Numbered from the stretch's first letter, positions 41,534-50,428 are shown. The stretch: DNA of 51,060 nucleotides from CAXMQS01 sp964195995 (GCA_964195995.1 CAXMQS010000027.1:1-51060); one strand, 5' to 3'. Made by a program: numbers and translations. The notes: generated by a model from the sequence alone, not told the origin.

Positions 41534-42199
41534 CTAACTATCGACCACCAACTGATGGAGGTCCTTGCGATGGATGTCTGGAACGACGCAGTCAGGCGAC
41601 GGATAGCCGATCGGGAATAGCACGAACGGACGCTCGTTCTCTGGACGTTCCAGGAGTTTGGAGAGAAACCTCATCGGGCTTGGGGTGTGGGTCAGCGTTG
41701 CCAGCCCCATGTTGTGCAGAGCTGCGATGAACAAGCCGCAGGCCATACCGACGCTCTCCTTGACGTAGTAGTTGTGCTGCTTGTCGCCATCGGTGCCAAT
41801 GCCATATCGCTGTTCGAACACCACCACCAGCCAAGGTGCGGTCTCCAGGAACGGCTTGCGCCAATCGGTGCCGAGTGGGGCTAGCGCTTCCAGCCAGTCA
41901 TCGGGCAGGCGGCCTCCCTCGTAATTCTGTTTCTCCTCGGCCTCGGCGGCCTCACGGATCTTGGCTTTGATCTCGGGGGCGCCGACGACGACGAACGTCC
42001 ATGGTTGCCTGTGTGCACCGCTCGGCGCCGATGATGCTGTAGCTATGGCGAGATCGATGAGCTGGCGTGGCACGGCATCTCTGCTGAAGTCTCGAACGCT
42101 GCGTCGCCCCTCCATCAGCCGATGGAACGTCAAGGCTCGCTCTCTCATCTCAGACGGCGTTCGTCGCAGTGGTCGGTAAGGGATGGTGGGATAGTCCAT
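41534..42199 (-). CDS. Nitroreductase family protein (FMN-dependent)
   Basis: 221 residues. RRSVRDFSRDAVPRQLIDLA and SSAPSGAHRQPWTFVVV form the FMN-binding region; ESVGMACGLFIAALHNMGLA is the family dimer helix. It resembles BluB/iodotyrosine deiodinase-type members. The ribosome site AGGAGG lies 4 bases before ATG 42199. Substrate unknown. Confidence 0.88.
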   Translation of the reverse strand: MDYPTIPYRPLRRTPSEMRERALTFHRLMEGRRSVRDFSRDAVPRQLIDLAIATASSAPSGAHRQPWTFVVVGAPEIKAKIREAAEAEEKQNYEGGRLPDDWLEALAPLGTDWRKPFLETAPWLVVVFEQRYGIGTDGDKQHNYYVKESVGMACGLFIAALHNMGLATLTHTPSPMRFLSKLLERPENERPFVLFPIGYPSPDCVVPDIHRKDLHQLVVDS

Positions 42200-42220
42200 G
42201 TGTCCTCCTGAGATGGCGAC

Positions 42221-42236
42221 GAGCCTATCTAGGCTC
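42221..42236. promoter_or_regulatory. Back-to-back divergent -10 elements in a palindrome
   Basis: GAGCCTA, TC, TAGGCTC. Read either way it presents TAGGCT: plus strand at 42230-42235, 6 bases before ATG 42242; minus strand at 42227-42222, giving a short leader with AGGAGG for the nitroreductase gene. Confidence 0.5.
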
Positions 42237-42241
42237 GTCGC

Positions 42242-43159
42242 ATGGAGTTGAAAACAACCGATCTCGGTGACGGGCTGTACCAGATCGACGCCGGGATGCA
42301 GGGACAACCCGAGCGTCTCGCCTGCTACCTCTTCGACGGGCCCGAACGCGTTCTGGTCGAGTGCGGACCATCGGTGACGATGCACCACGTGCTGGACGGG
42401 CTCGCTGACCTGGGTGTGGATGATCTTGCGACCATCGTCGTCACCCACATCCACCTCGACCACGCAGGGGCAGCAGGCCAGATGGCACAGCGCTTCCCGG
42501 AGGCGAAGATCGGCGTCCACTCCGCAGGGGCTCGCCATCTGGTCGACCCAACACGACTGTGGGACTCGGCAACCCGCATCTGGGGCGAAAAGGGAATTCG
42601 GACCCTGTGGGGACCAATGGAGCCGGTTGCCGAAGAGCGGCTCCTGATCCTTGACGATGGCTCTCGGGTCGCTCTCGGGGCCGGCCGCTTTCTTGATGTG
42701 CTGTACACGCCCGGTCACGCCAAGCATCACATCGTCTTCTATGACCAAGTCTCTGGAGGATGCTTCGTCGGCGATGCAGTCGGTATCGCCTTCCCCCACG
42801 GCCACTTCACCCAGCCGGTGACTCCCCCACCCGACTTCGATCCCGGCCTCGTCATCGGCCAACTCCACCGGTTGGCGGAGCTCGAGCCAACATTCCTGGG
42901 TTTCGCTCACTTTGGCCGTGACCCAGACGTCGTGGCCCGGTTGGCGGAAGCAGAAGAACGCATCGACGCCTGGGTGTCCAAAGTGGAAAGTCTCGACTCC
43001 GATGAATCAGCGATCAACGTCTTCCGCGACTGGGTGCTCGACGGCTACCGCTCCCAGGGTTACGACGAGGGCGTGATCGCCACCTATGACGCCAACACCT
43101 TCTGGCCCATGCAGGTTGCCGGTATCCGGCGGTGGCTCGACATCACCGGAGCCTCCTAG
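42242..43159 (+). CDS. Metallo-beta-lactamase fold hydrolase
   Basis: 305 residues. The HxHxDH zinc motif is intact in THIHLDHAGAAG, followed by the later ligands in TPGHAKHHIVFY and GDAVGIAFPH. Soluble. Substrate unknown; glyoxalase II-like or lactonase-like activities are possible. Leaderless ATG. Confidence 0.9.
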   Translation: MELKTTDLGDGLYQIDAGMQGQPERLACYLFDGPERVLVECGPSVTMHHVLDGLADLGVDDLATIVVTHIHLDHAGAAGQMAQRFPEAKIGVHSAGARHLVDPTRLWDSATRIWGEKGIRTLWGPMEPVAEERLLILDDGSRVALGAGRFLDVLYTPGHAKHHIVFYDQVSGGCFVGDAVGIAFPHGHFTQPVTPPPDFDPGLVIGQLHRLAELEPTFLGFAHFGRDPDVVARLAEAEERIDAWVSKVESLDSDESAINVFRDWVLDGYRSQGYDEGVIATYDANTFWPMQVAGIRRWLDITGAS

Positions 43160-43178
43160 CCACCCGGTGAGCGTCTGC

Positions 43179-43184
43179 TACGGT
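43179..43184 (+). promoter_or_regulatory. -10 element TACGGT, leaderless start
   Basis: TACGGT ends 8 bases before ATG 43193. Confidence 0.35.
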
Positions 43185-43192
43185 CCGTTGCC

Positions 43193-46100
43193 ATGAGCAC
43201 CTTGAGGATTCGGCTCCTCGGCGGCTTCTCCCTCGAGCACGAGGGTGTTGTCCTGTCGCCTCTGGCCACCCGAGCGGCCCGGTCCTTGCTTGCTCTCTTG
43301 GTCATTCAGCGAGATCTGCCGCATTCGCGCGATCTGCTGGCGGGGACTTTCTGGCCGGACCTACCAGAAGCGAGGGCCCGGCGGCGACTGAGCCATGCAC
43401 TGTGGCAGCTACAGCAACTGCTCAAGGAGATTCATGGGCTCGCCCCGTTCGTAGTGGTCGACGCCGATACCGTCGAATTCAATTCCGATGCCGACTTCTG
43501 GCTGGATGTAGACGAGTTCGAGCGCCTCGGCAAGGGATCTCTCTCGGAAATAGTGCAGGCGATCGAGCTCTATCGAGGCGATCTCCTGGCGGGCTCGTAC
43601 GACGACTGGGCGCTCCTCGATCGGCAGGAACTGCGGCGCCAATACGCCGACCTACTGCGCCGCGCCACTGACGGATACAAGAGTCTCGGAGAGATCAAGA
43701 AGGCTCTGAGCTTCGCCCGACGTCTGGTGGCACACAATCCTCTCGCCGAGGAAGCACAACGAGACGTGATGCGTCTGAGTTTCCTTCTCGGGGACTTCAA
43801 CGACGCCATCCAGCAGTACGAGTTCTGCGCGTCGATACTCGAGGAGGAGCTGGGAGCTCGTCCGGCAGCAGAGACGGAAGCTCTGTACGCGATGATCGTG
43901 ACGCAGCGGACCAAGGGAGATCGACCCTTCGTGCCGGATCCGCGTTCTCCCCTCTTCGCGCCTGGCGATGTGCCGATGGTTGGCCGGATTGACGAACGAG
44001 GGGCCGTACTCGAAAGGATGGCAGGTGCATTCGCGGGGCGGGGCGGCGTGGCCCTGGTGGAGGGGTCACCCGGGGTCGGCGTTAGTCGGTTCCTGGCAGG
44101 CCTGGCAGAGGATGCCCATTGGAGAGGACTCGGGGTGCTCCAGGCGACCGCTCGGAGCACCGGAACGCCTTATGAGCTCTGCAGGTCGGCCCTCGGCGAG
44201 GCGCTCTCGGCATTGCGCATTGAGCAGCTGACCACGATGGTGAGCCCCGTGTGGCTGAACACGGCGTCCGCCATCTTTGCCTCCCTGGCACCACAGGGCA
44301 GCGTCCCGGAACGGCTCAACCCCGAGGATGAGGGCGGTCGCATGGCGCAGGCCCTCACTGAGCTAGTCCTGGGATTTGGCACGATCAGCCCTCACGTTGT
44401 GATCATGGACGACGTCCATCTCGCTGACCCAGAGACTCTGGCATTCCTGTGCCAGGCAGCACGACGGTTGCACTCGAGCAATGTGTTGGTCATCTTGGGC
44501 TATCACTCCGCCGAGGCACGGCTGTCCGAGCCGGTTTGGGAAGCCCTGCAGGACATCGATGCTCAGCGCGGTACAGACCGGCTCACACTCAACGACCTCG
44601 ATCGAGTCGAAACCGCAGAGCTGGCACGGCTGGCCTCGGCTGGTCCGATCGATGACGCCCTATTGGATGCTTTGTTCGTTGAGACGGGTGGCAACCCGCT
44701 ACTGGTTCTCGAGGGCCTACGCGACGCGGCGCGGAGGGACGATTCTGCTGCGGCGCCGACCCTCACGGACGTTGCGTCGGACCTCCTCAAGCGACGCCTG
44801 CGCTCGGCTCCGCCACTGACCCTGCGCACGCTGCAGGGAGCAGCGATCTACGGCGGTCCCATCTCTCCCGGGGGCATCGCCAGGGTGACCGGGTTGTCCA
44901 GGCATGACGTCCTTGCCGGGGTTGGCGACGGGATCGCCAAGGCCTTCCTGATCGATTTGGGAGGCGAGGTCGAGTTCGCTCATGCCCAGCTGCGAACGGC
45001 GACCCGCTCCACCATCGACAGCCCCGAACTCGCTCCTATGCACGCTGCGGCTGCGTCATGGCTCGAGTCAAGCAAACCCGAGAGGCACGAAGAATTGGCA
45101 CACCATCTCCTGGCATCGGGCGCACCGGAGCGAGCTGTTGCCCCGTTCCGAACTGCCGCCAGACAGGCAGCCCATCTATTCGCCCTCGACACGGCATCCA
45201 AGCACCTCAAGAGCGCTATCGCCGCAGCTCACGACGCCATGATTCTCGATGCCGACGTGGTGGAGATGCTCCTTGATCTAGAGGTTCTGGCGGACCAACA
45301 GGGGCATCGCGAGGAGCAAGCCGGGATTCTCGAGCGCCTCCTGGCGATGGATGTGGGCCCTGAGACGAGACTCGAGGCGATGCGACGACGTGTCGTCCTC
45401 CTTGGGAACACCAACCGCTACGACGAGGCCGACGCTGTGGCCGTGGAGGCTCTGGCATTCGGAAAGGAAGCCGGACTGCCCACCACAGGCGTGTTGGCCG
45501 CACGAGGTCTGGCTCTGTCGTGGTCGGGTCGACCTGGAGACGCCCTACCGCACCTCAGAAGGGTCGCCAGCGAGTCGAACCTCGACGCCGCGTCGGAGGC
45601 AGAAACCAGATACGCCCTCGGCATGGCGCTGAGCTCGTTGGACGATCCGTTTGCCAACGAAGAACTCGACAGATCACTCCAGCTCTTCGCGGAAGCGGGC
45701 CAGCCACGTCGCGTCGCCGACGTTATGGGGTTGATGGCAACGAACGACGGTTCCCGAGGCGAGGTCGCTGTCGCCGAGGCCAGGTTCCGTCAGGCCTTTG
45801 ATATCTGTCGGCGAATCGGTTTCACGCTGGGTGCAGGGCTCCATCTCACCAATCTGGCCTCGTTGCACTACCTCGAAGGGCGGCCAGCTGAGGCATTGCG
45901 AGGTTTCGAAGCCGCCCTCGAGTTGCTGTCGATCGTCCCCGACAACCGCCACGAGGCCATGACACTCAACAACACGGCGTTCGTCCGCCACAGGATTGTT
46001 GGCGATGACGCTGGAGCTAGCAAAGCAGCTCGACGTGCCCTCGACTATTACCGGTCCGTCGACAACTCGCGAGGCGCCGCACAGGCCTGCGCCATCCTCG

Positions 46101-46861
46101 CGAGCATCGAGGCGCGCCGCGACCCAGAGGCTGCGCTCCAACTGTTCGCCGAAGAGTTCGACGACGTCGATGCCTATGGACCGTGGACCGCGGCGCATCT
46201 TCGATTGCGACAGGCTGAGGTGCACCTCGCCTCCGGAAGGCTTGACTCCGCTCGCCACTGTTGCGATGAGGCCAGGCTGTGGACGGAACGCGGGGATCTC
46301 AGCGACATTCTCTCTTCGGTTGAGAGGGTCTCGGCAAGCATCGCCCTGGCTGCTGGGGATCGAGATGAAGCACTCTTTGCAGCACGACGTTCGATCGATC
46401 TGTTGGGACGCGGGGTTCCACAGCCCTATTTGCACCACTTCGGCCTCTATCTAGCGGCAAGGGAGCACGCTGAGAGTGAAGCCGCCCTCTCCGCGGCGTA
46501 CTCGAGCCTGAAGACGACGCTGGCCGGCTTCTCCCCCACCGAGCAAGACCAAGCAGCGGCAGTGCCAGTGCATGCGGACATCATCGAGGCTTGGGCTGCT
46601 CGCCACCCGGTCACCCGAACCATCGTGCTCAAGGAAGCAGCCGGACACGGCACCGTCGAAGCAACCCTGACGGTGGACGAGCCAGAAGATCGGGCGATCG
46701 CTGGAAAGCGTCCGCGCCGCCTTCACCGAATCAAGCGCATCCTCGATGAAGCCTCCGATCAGGGCATCGCTCTCTCTTCGCAGGATCTGGCATCGCTGCT
46801 GGGTGTGTCACCGGCGACCATCCGACGTGACCTAGCGACGATTGGCACCGAACGCAGCTGA
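43193..46861 (+). CDS. Large BTAD/SARP-type regulator with ATPase-like, TPR and C-terminal HTH regions
   Basis: 1222 residues. N-terminal winged helix (LRIRLLGGFSLEHEGVVLSP), BTAD domain about 100-235 (NPLAEEAQRDVMRLSFLLGD, FNDAIQQYE), then an AAA/NACHT-like ATPase from about 262. Walker A reads GSPGVGVSR (291-299) with Val297 where the catalytic Lys should be, while Walker B VVIMDD (402-407) is present. TPR-like helices fill about 650-1130. The last about 45 residues (SSQDLASLLGVSPATIRRDL) form a second, DeoR-like HTH. A signal-integrating transcription factor is likely; the target is unknown. Confidence 0.85.
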   Translation: MSTLRIRLLGGFSLEHEGVVLSPLATRAARSLLALLVIQRDLPHSRDLLAGTFWPDLPEARARRRLSHALWQLQQLLKEIHGLAPFVVVDADTVEFNSDADFWLDVDEFERLGKGSLSEIVQAIELYRGDLLAGSYDDWALLDRQELRRQYADLLRRATDGYKSLGEIKKALSFARRLVAHNPLAEEAQRDVMRLSFLLGDFNDAIQQYEFCASILEEELGARPAAETEALYAMIVTQRTKGDRPFVPDPRSPLFAPGDVPMVGRIDERGAVLERMAGAFAGRGGVALVEGSPGVGVSRFLAGLAEDAHWRGLGVLQATARSTGTPYELCRSALGEALSALRIEQLTTMVSPVWLNTASAIFASLAPQGSVPERLNPEDEGGRMAQALTELVLGFGTISPHVVIMDDVHLADPETLAFLCQAARRLHSSNVLVILGYHSAEARLSEPVWEALQDIDAQRGTDRLTLNDLDRVETAELARLASAGPIDDALLDALFVETGGNPLLVLEGLRDAARRDDSAAAPTLTDVASDLLKRRLRSAPPLTLRTLQGAAIYGGPISPGGIARVTGLSRHDVLAGVGDGIAKAFLIDLGGEVEFAHAQLRTATRSTIDSPELAPMHAAAASWLESSKPERHEELAHHLLASGAPERAVAPFRTAARQAAHLFALDTASKHLKSAIAAAHDAMILDADVVEMLLDLEVLADQQGHREEQAGILERLLAMDVGPETRLEAMRRRVVLLGNTNRYDEADAVAVEALAFGKEAGLPTTGVLAARGLALSWSGRPGDALPHLRRVASESNLDAASEAETRYALGMALSSLDDPFANEELDRSLQLFAEAGQPRRVADVMGLMATNDGSRGEVAVAEARFRQAFDICRRIGFTLGAGLHLTNLASLHYLEGRPAEALRGFEAALELLSIVPDNRHEAMTLNNTAFVRHRIVGDDAGASKAARRALDYYRSVDNSRGAAQACAILASIEARRDPEAALQLFAEEFDDVDAYGPWTAAHLRLRQAEVHLASGRLDSARHCCDEARLWTERGDLSDILSSVERVSASIALAAGDRDEALFAARRSIDLLGRGVPQPYLHHFGLYLAAREHAESEAALSAAYSSLKTTLAGFSPTEQDQAAAVPVHADIIEAWAARHPVTRTIVLKEAAGHGTVEATLTVDEPEDRAIAGKRPRRLHRIKRILDEASDQGIALSSQDLASLLGVSPATIRRDLATIGTERS

Positions 46862-46880
46862 CACGCCCACAGTGGGTGTC
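46860..46880 (+). terminator. Hairpin at the end of the BTAD regulator gene
   Basis: GACA plus CCCA pair with TGGG plus TGTC around a CAG loop, with a 2-base bulge, overlapping the stop codon and followed by TTCT. Confidence 0.35.
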
Positions 46881-46996
46881 TTCTGGCCGAGGAATGAGCG
46901 CGTCGACCCCTGCCAGACCCTTCCACATCGAGACATCTCCGAGATAGCGCTGGCGCACTCTTGGCGTGGAAGCGGTATCGAACCCAAGGAGAGACC

Positions 46997-47092
46997 ATGT
47001 TCCGACGAGCGATGACGATCTTGACCTCAGTAAGCATCCTGTTGCTGGTAACGGTGGCGCCGGCACTGGCCGACATCGGATGGGCGCGGTAG
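46997..47092 (+). CDS. 31-residue exported micro-peptide
   Basis: Basic start (MFRRAM), hydrophobic core (TILTSVSILLLVTV), signal-peptidase-like APALA, then only DIGWAR before the stop. The ribosome site AAGGAGAG lies 4 bases before ATG. If cleaved after APALA, a hexapeptide would be released. It lies between the large BTAD regulator and a LacI gene, 24 bases before the latter. May be a peptide signal, a truncated secreted protein, or a leader. Confidence 0.5.
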   Translation: MFRRAMTILTSVSILLLVTVAPALADIGWAR

Positions 47093-47116
47093 GGAGCTAC
47101 CGCTAGGGACATCTCG

Positions 47117-48127
47117 ATGCCAACGATCAACGATGTCGCCACCAAAGCCGGGGTCAGCCCGGCAACTGTGTCGCGGGTACTCAGTGGAAAGCCCCAGGTA
47201 GCCGCCAGCACCCGTGTCCGCGTGCTGGCGGCCGCGGACGAACTCGGATACTCCCCCAGCAAGGCGGCTCAATCGTTGGCCCTCGGTCGTTCTTCATCGA
47301 TCGGTGTCGTCGCCCCTCTCGCCAACAACCCTGCGACAGCGGAGCGGTTGGATGGCTTCGCGGCGCGCTTGGCAGCGTCCGACTACGACATATCACTCTT
47401 CGATGTCCACGGGGCAGGCGAGCGGACAGATCTCCTCAGGAAGCTTGCCGACCGAGAGCGCATCGGGGCGGTCGTCCTCATCTCTCTCCCCCCAACTCCC
47501 GAAGAGGTCGAGGCCCTGGCGGCAGCACATGTGCCCGTAGTCGTCATCGACGCCAATGTTCCTGATGTGGATTGTGTCTACGTGGACGACGGCGAAGGCG
47601 GGCGACTGGCGGCTCGGGTTCTGCTGGCGGCTGGGCACCGACGCATCGCCTTCGTGGGAGACGCCGCTGAGAGCGAGTTCGGCTTTGCCAAGAGCGAAGA
47701 GCGTCGCATCGCCTTCGAGGATGTGTTGGCGACAGCGGGCGTACACATTCCCGACGACTACCTCAAGCCAAGGCCCCACGTCTCCGGCGAGGCAAAACGC
47801 GCGACGCTGGAGCTCTTGGATCTCACCGAACCTCCAACGGCCATCTTCGCGGCCTCGGACGCCCAGGCCATCGGAGTCCTCGAGGCTGCACATCAACGTG
47901 GCGCCGACGTCCCACGCGATCTGTCCGTTATCGGGTTCGATGACATCCAATCGGCTCGTGGCATGGGATTGACAACGATCCGGCAGCCGCTCGAGGAGTC
48001 CGGTGCCTACGGAGCCAAGCTTGTATTGGAGGCGATCGAGCACAGGCCGATAGGGATGTCAATCGAGCTGCCGCTCTCCGTCGTCAACAGACGGTCGACA
48101 GGCCCCCCGCCGCTGACTAGCGGCTAA
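47117..48127 (+). CDS. LacI family transcriptional regulator
   Basis: 336 residues. HTH INDVATKAGVSPATVSRVLS, hinge YSPSKAAQSLALGR, then a periplasmic-binding-protein-like domain ending PLSVVNRRSTGPP. AGGGA sits 7 bases before ATG. It follows the micro-peptide ORF and may share its mRNA. No sugar genes are adjacent, so the ligand is unknown. Confidence 0.93.
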   Translation: MPTINDVATKAGVSPATVSRVLSGKPQVAASTRVRVLAAADELGYSPSKAAQSLALGRSSSIGVVAPLANNPATAERLDGFAARLAASDYDISLFDVHGAGERTDLLRKLADRERIGAVVLISLPPTPEEVEALAAAHVPVVVIDANVPDVDCVYVDDGEGGRLAARVLLAAGHRRIAFVGDAAESEFGFAKSEERRIAFEDVLATAGVHIPDDYLKPRPHVSGEAKRATLELLDLTEPPTAIFAASDAQAIGVLEAAHQRGADVPRDLSVIGFDDIQSARGMGLTTIRQPLEESGAYGAKLVLEAIEHRPIGMSIELPLSVVNRRSTGPPPLTSG

Positions 48128-48875
48128 TCAGCCGCGCCTTCCAGACTTCCTCGATCGGCCACTTGGCTCCCCACTCAGCAGAGGCCCACGGGTAACTTGT
48201 TTTGGACCCCGGCGGCACTTGGACCTCGATGAGGTCCTCAACTTCGAACGAGTTCGCTCGCAGCAGTCGGATCCAGTCGCCGTGGTTGAGGTGGAACTCG
48301 ACCCCGTCGTCGTCTGACCACTCGATCCGGTGCATGCCGAAATAGGGGCGCTTCAGGGTCGCGTCGACGGCTACTTCCTCATCGTCGTAGGCGCACATGG
48401 GGACGAACACCGAGTTCGTCAACAACACAAGCTCTCCGCCCGGGCGAAGGACTCGAGCCGCCTCAGGTATCCAGCGATAGGGGTCTGACCACAGGGCTGC
48501 CCCGTACTCGGAGATGACTATGTCGAAGAGCTCGTCTGCGAACGGCATCGCCTCGGCGGTGCCCCACACCAACGGGAACCGGGGTCCAAAACGACTCTGG
48601 AACTTGACGGCGTTGGCGAGCTGTCTACTGGAGTTGTCCAGCCCTACCGGCCGCGCCCCGCGTTGAGCCATCCATGCCGATACATACGCGGTCCCGCAGC
48701 CCGCCTCGAGCACGACCTTGCCGTCGAGATCCGGCGGCATGATGCCCAGCGAGGCATCGCTGATCCCGTAGATCCCCCACTTCGCTTCCCCCTGCCAGCT
48801 TGTCTCACCTGCCGCCTCATATTCATCGGCGGCGTTGTCCCAGTCGGCCCTATTGCGAGCTATGTAGTCGTCCAT
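48117..48875 (-). CDS. Class I SAM-dependent methyltransferase
   Basis: 252 residues. The SAM motif VLEAGCGTAYVSAWMA, acidic VGLDNS, FDIVISEYGAALW and VLRPGGELVLLTNS are typical. Substrate unknown. ATG 48875 overlaps the AlkA-like gene stop (TGATG); GTG 48878 is an alternative. The 3' end overlaps the convergent LacI gene by 11 bases. Confidence 0.88.
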   Translation of the reverse strand: MDDYIARNRADWDNAADEYEAAGETSWQGEAKWGIYGISDASLGIMPPDLDGKVVLEAGCGTAYVSAWMAQRGARPVGLDNSSRQLANAVKFQSRFGPRFPLVWGTAEAMPFADELFDIVISEYGAALWSDPYRWIPEAARVLRPGGELVLLTNSVFVPMCAYDDEEVAVDATLKRPYFGMHRIEWSDDDGVEFHLNHGDWIRLLRANSFEVEDLIEVQVPPGSKTSYPWASAEWGAKWPIEEVWKARLISR

Positions 48876-49759
48876 CACCAGGCCTTTATCGGCATCACTT
48901 CGAGACGCGGACCGTACTTCGGCGGTGACTCTCCCCCCGCCTTGAGGAGTCGAACCACACGTGCTCTATGTCCTCGGTACGGCTCGAGCAGCTCCAGCAT
49001 CCGATCATCGTCGCCACGGGGCTCGCCGGCGAGGCTCCACGCGACAACGTTTGGGAGCTTGTAGTCCCCAACGACAACGGCATCGGGATCACCAAGGGCT
49101 GACTGCACGGTTTGGGATGCCGTCCACACTCCGATACCTGGAAAGGCCGTCAGGCGACTCATCGCGTCTGCCGGCTTCATCGCCGCAGCCTCTTCGAGTC
49201 GAGAGGCCCTGTGGGCCGCTCGACGAATGGTGTCGGCTCGCTTGCGCTCGATGCCAAGAGGATGGAACTGTTCGTAGGTCATCGAGGCCAGCACGGCGGG
49301 CGTCGGTTGCAGCCACAGCGGTCTGGGGCCCGGAGCAGGCTCTCCGTAACGGCGCAACAGCATCCGATATGACTGATTGGCGGCCTTGACGGGGACGCGC
49401 TGGCCGATGATGGCGTTGAGTACCGGCTCGAAGACCGATCGGGTCCGACCGAACCTCATCCCCGGCATCCTGGCCCAAAGACGGCCTACGAGGCCGTCTG
49501 GATCGAAGCCGGCAGCGGTGTCATCCGCAGCCACGAGCTCACCTAGATGCTCCAGTGCCCAACCACCACCGGGGCCCCAGGCCTCGGCATGCACTTGATA
49601 GCCCCCTCCAGTCACATGGAGAGACACAGGGCCTACTGGAGTCCTGGTCGACCGCCACACCGCACCGTTCTCAACGACGTGGGCGCGCTTGCCGTGAGCT
49701 AGTGGGCCCAGCGTCAGCCGGAGGTCGACCGGCACGGTGGTAGTGATCGACCTGCGCAC
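48875..49759 (-). CDS. AlkA-like DNA-3-methyladenine glycosylase
   Basis: 294 residues. VFEPVLNAIIGQRVPVKAAN and the HhH AFPGIGVWTASQTVQSALGD lead to the catalytic Asp in VVVGDYKLPN. An N-terminal AlkA_N-like domain is present. Repairs alkylated bases. Leaderless GTG with TAGAGT 6 bases upstream; coupled to the methyltransferase gene. Confidence 0.9.
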   Translation of the reverse strand: MRRSITTTVPVDLRLTLGPLAHGKRAHVVENGAVWRSTRTPVGPVSLHVTGGGYQVHAEAWGPGGGWALEHLGELVAADDTAAGFDPDGLVGRLWARMPGMRFGRTRSVFEPVLNAIIGQRVPVKAANQSYRMLLRRYGEPAPGPRPLWLQPTPAVLASMTYEQFHPLGIERKRADTIRRAAHRASRLEEAAAMKPADAMSRLTAFPGIGVWTASQTVQSALGDPDAVVVGDYKLPNVVAWSLAGEPRGDDDRMLELLEPYRGHRARVVRLLKAGGESPPKYGPRLEVMPIKAW

Positions 49760-49765
49760 GCATGC

Positions 49766-49771
49766 ACTCTA
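49766..49771 (-). promoter_or_regulatory. -10 element TAGAGT, leaderless start
   Basis: TAGAGT on the minus strand ends 6 bases before GTG 49759. Confidence 0.45.
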
Positions 49772-49880
49772 AACGCGACGAAGGCCTCTCTGGGGCGACC
49801 GGGCTTCCGCCCACCCGACAATCTCATCTGGCAATCGGCTTGCCGATCTCACGGGCTCCAAGCCTCGAGCCGCAGCTCGC

Positions 49881-49910
49881 TTGCTGCCCACGACGGCCTT
49901 GCTCTAGGGT
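49881..49910 (+). promoter_or_regulatory. Promoter of the small gene at 49969
   Basis: TTGCTG (49881-49886), 18-base spacer, TAGGGT (49905-49910), giving a leader of about 50 bases that carries GAGGAGG. Confidence 0.45.
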
Positions 49911-49968
49911 TGCACATCTAGGCCCGACCGGAACCGCTGGTCGCCCGATCGCAGAGGAGGCCACCACA

Positions 49969-50247
49969 ATGGCCGTCGGAATATATTTTGGCGATAGCGC
50001 ATCCTTCACGATGGCGCTCTATGACGAAGCAGTCGCTCGGCTCGACGCAGCGGGTGCGGGCTCCCCAGCCGGCAGGACCTACCACGTCGCCATGGTGAGC
50101 GGCGACCTTGTCAATGTGTTCGATGTATGGGACTCCATGGAGTCGTTCGAGGCCTTCGGAGCAACCCTGATGCCCCTCTTGGCGGAACTCGGCGCCGAAT
50201 CGGCTGAACCGATGGTTCTCCCAGTTCACAACGTCATCGCGGGCTGA
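49969..50247 (+). CDS. Small conserved hypothetical protein (dimeric ferredoxin-like barrel?)
   Basis: 92 residues. YHVAMVSGDLVNVFDVWDSM, ESFEAFGATLMPLL resembles small dimeric alpha-beta barrel proteins related to antibiotic-biosynthesis monooxygenases, though the match is loose. ATG 49969 is preferred over the longer open frame because GAGGAGG ends 9 bases before it and the upstream residues are not protein-like. Confidence 0.65.
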   Translation: MAVGIYFGDSASFTMALYDEAVARLDAAGAGSPAGRTYHVAMVSGDLVNVFDVWDSMESFEAFGATLMPLLAELGAESAEPMVLPVHNVIAG

Positions 50248-50397
50248 GTCCCGGTGAGGCTCAACGCAGCTCCAGAAGCGCCAACTGCCGCGACTTTGCC
50301 TAGGTGCTCGATCGCACGCTCGTCTGCAGCTGCTCCGCTGTGAAGTCAATCGAACGACGCCTTGCGATCTTCAGGCGCCCGACTGGACTCAAGACGC
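50248..50397. other. Gap between the last gene and the rRNA operon
   Basis: No gene or regulatory element recognised apart from the terminator stem at its right end. Confidence 0.5.
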
Positions 50398-50428
50398 GAC
50401 GAAGGCCGCCCAATGGGCGACCTTCGTC
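50398..50428 (-). terminator. Terminator of the rRNA operon
   Basis: GACGAAGGTCGCCC and GGGCGGCCTTCGTC on the minus strand form a 14-bp stem with a 3-base loop just past the 5S gene. The T-run is weak (GCGTCTTG). Confidence 0.75.
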
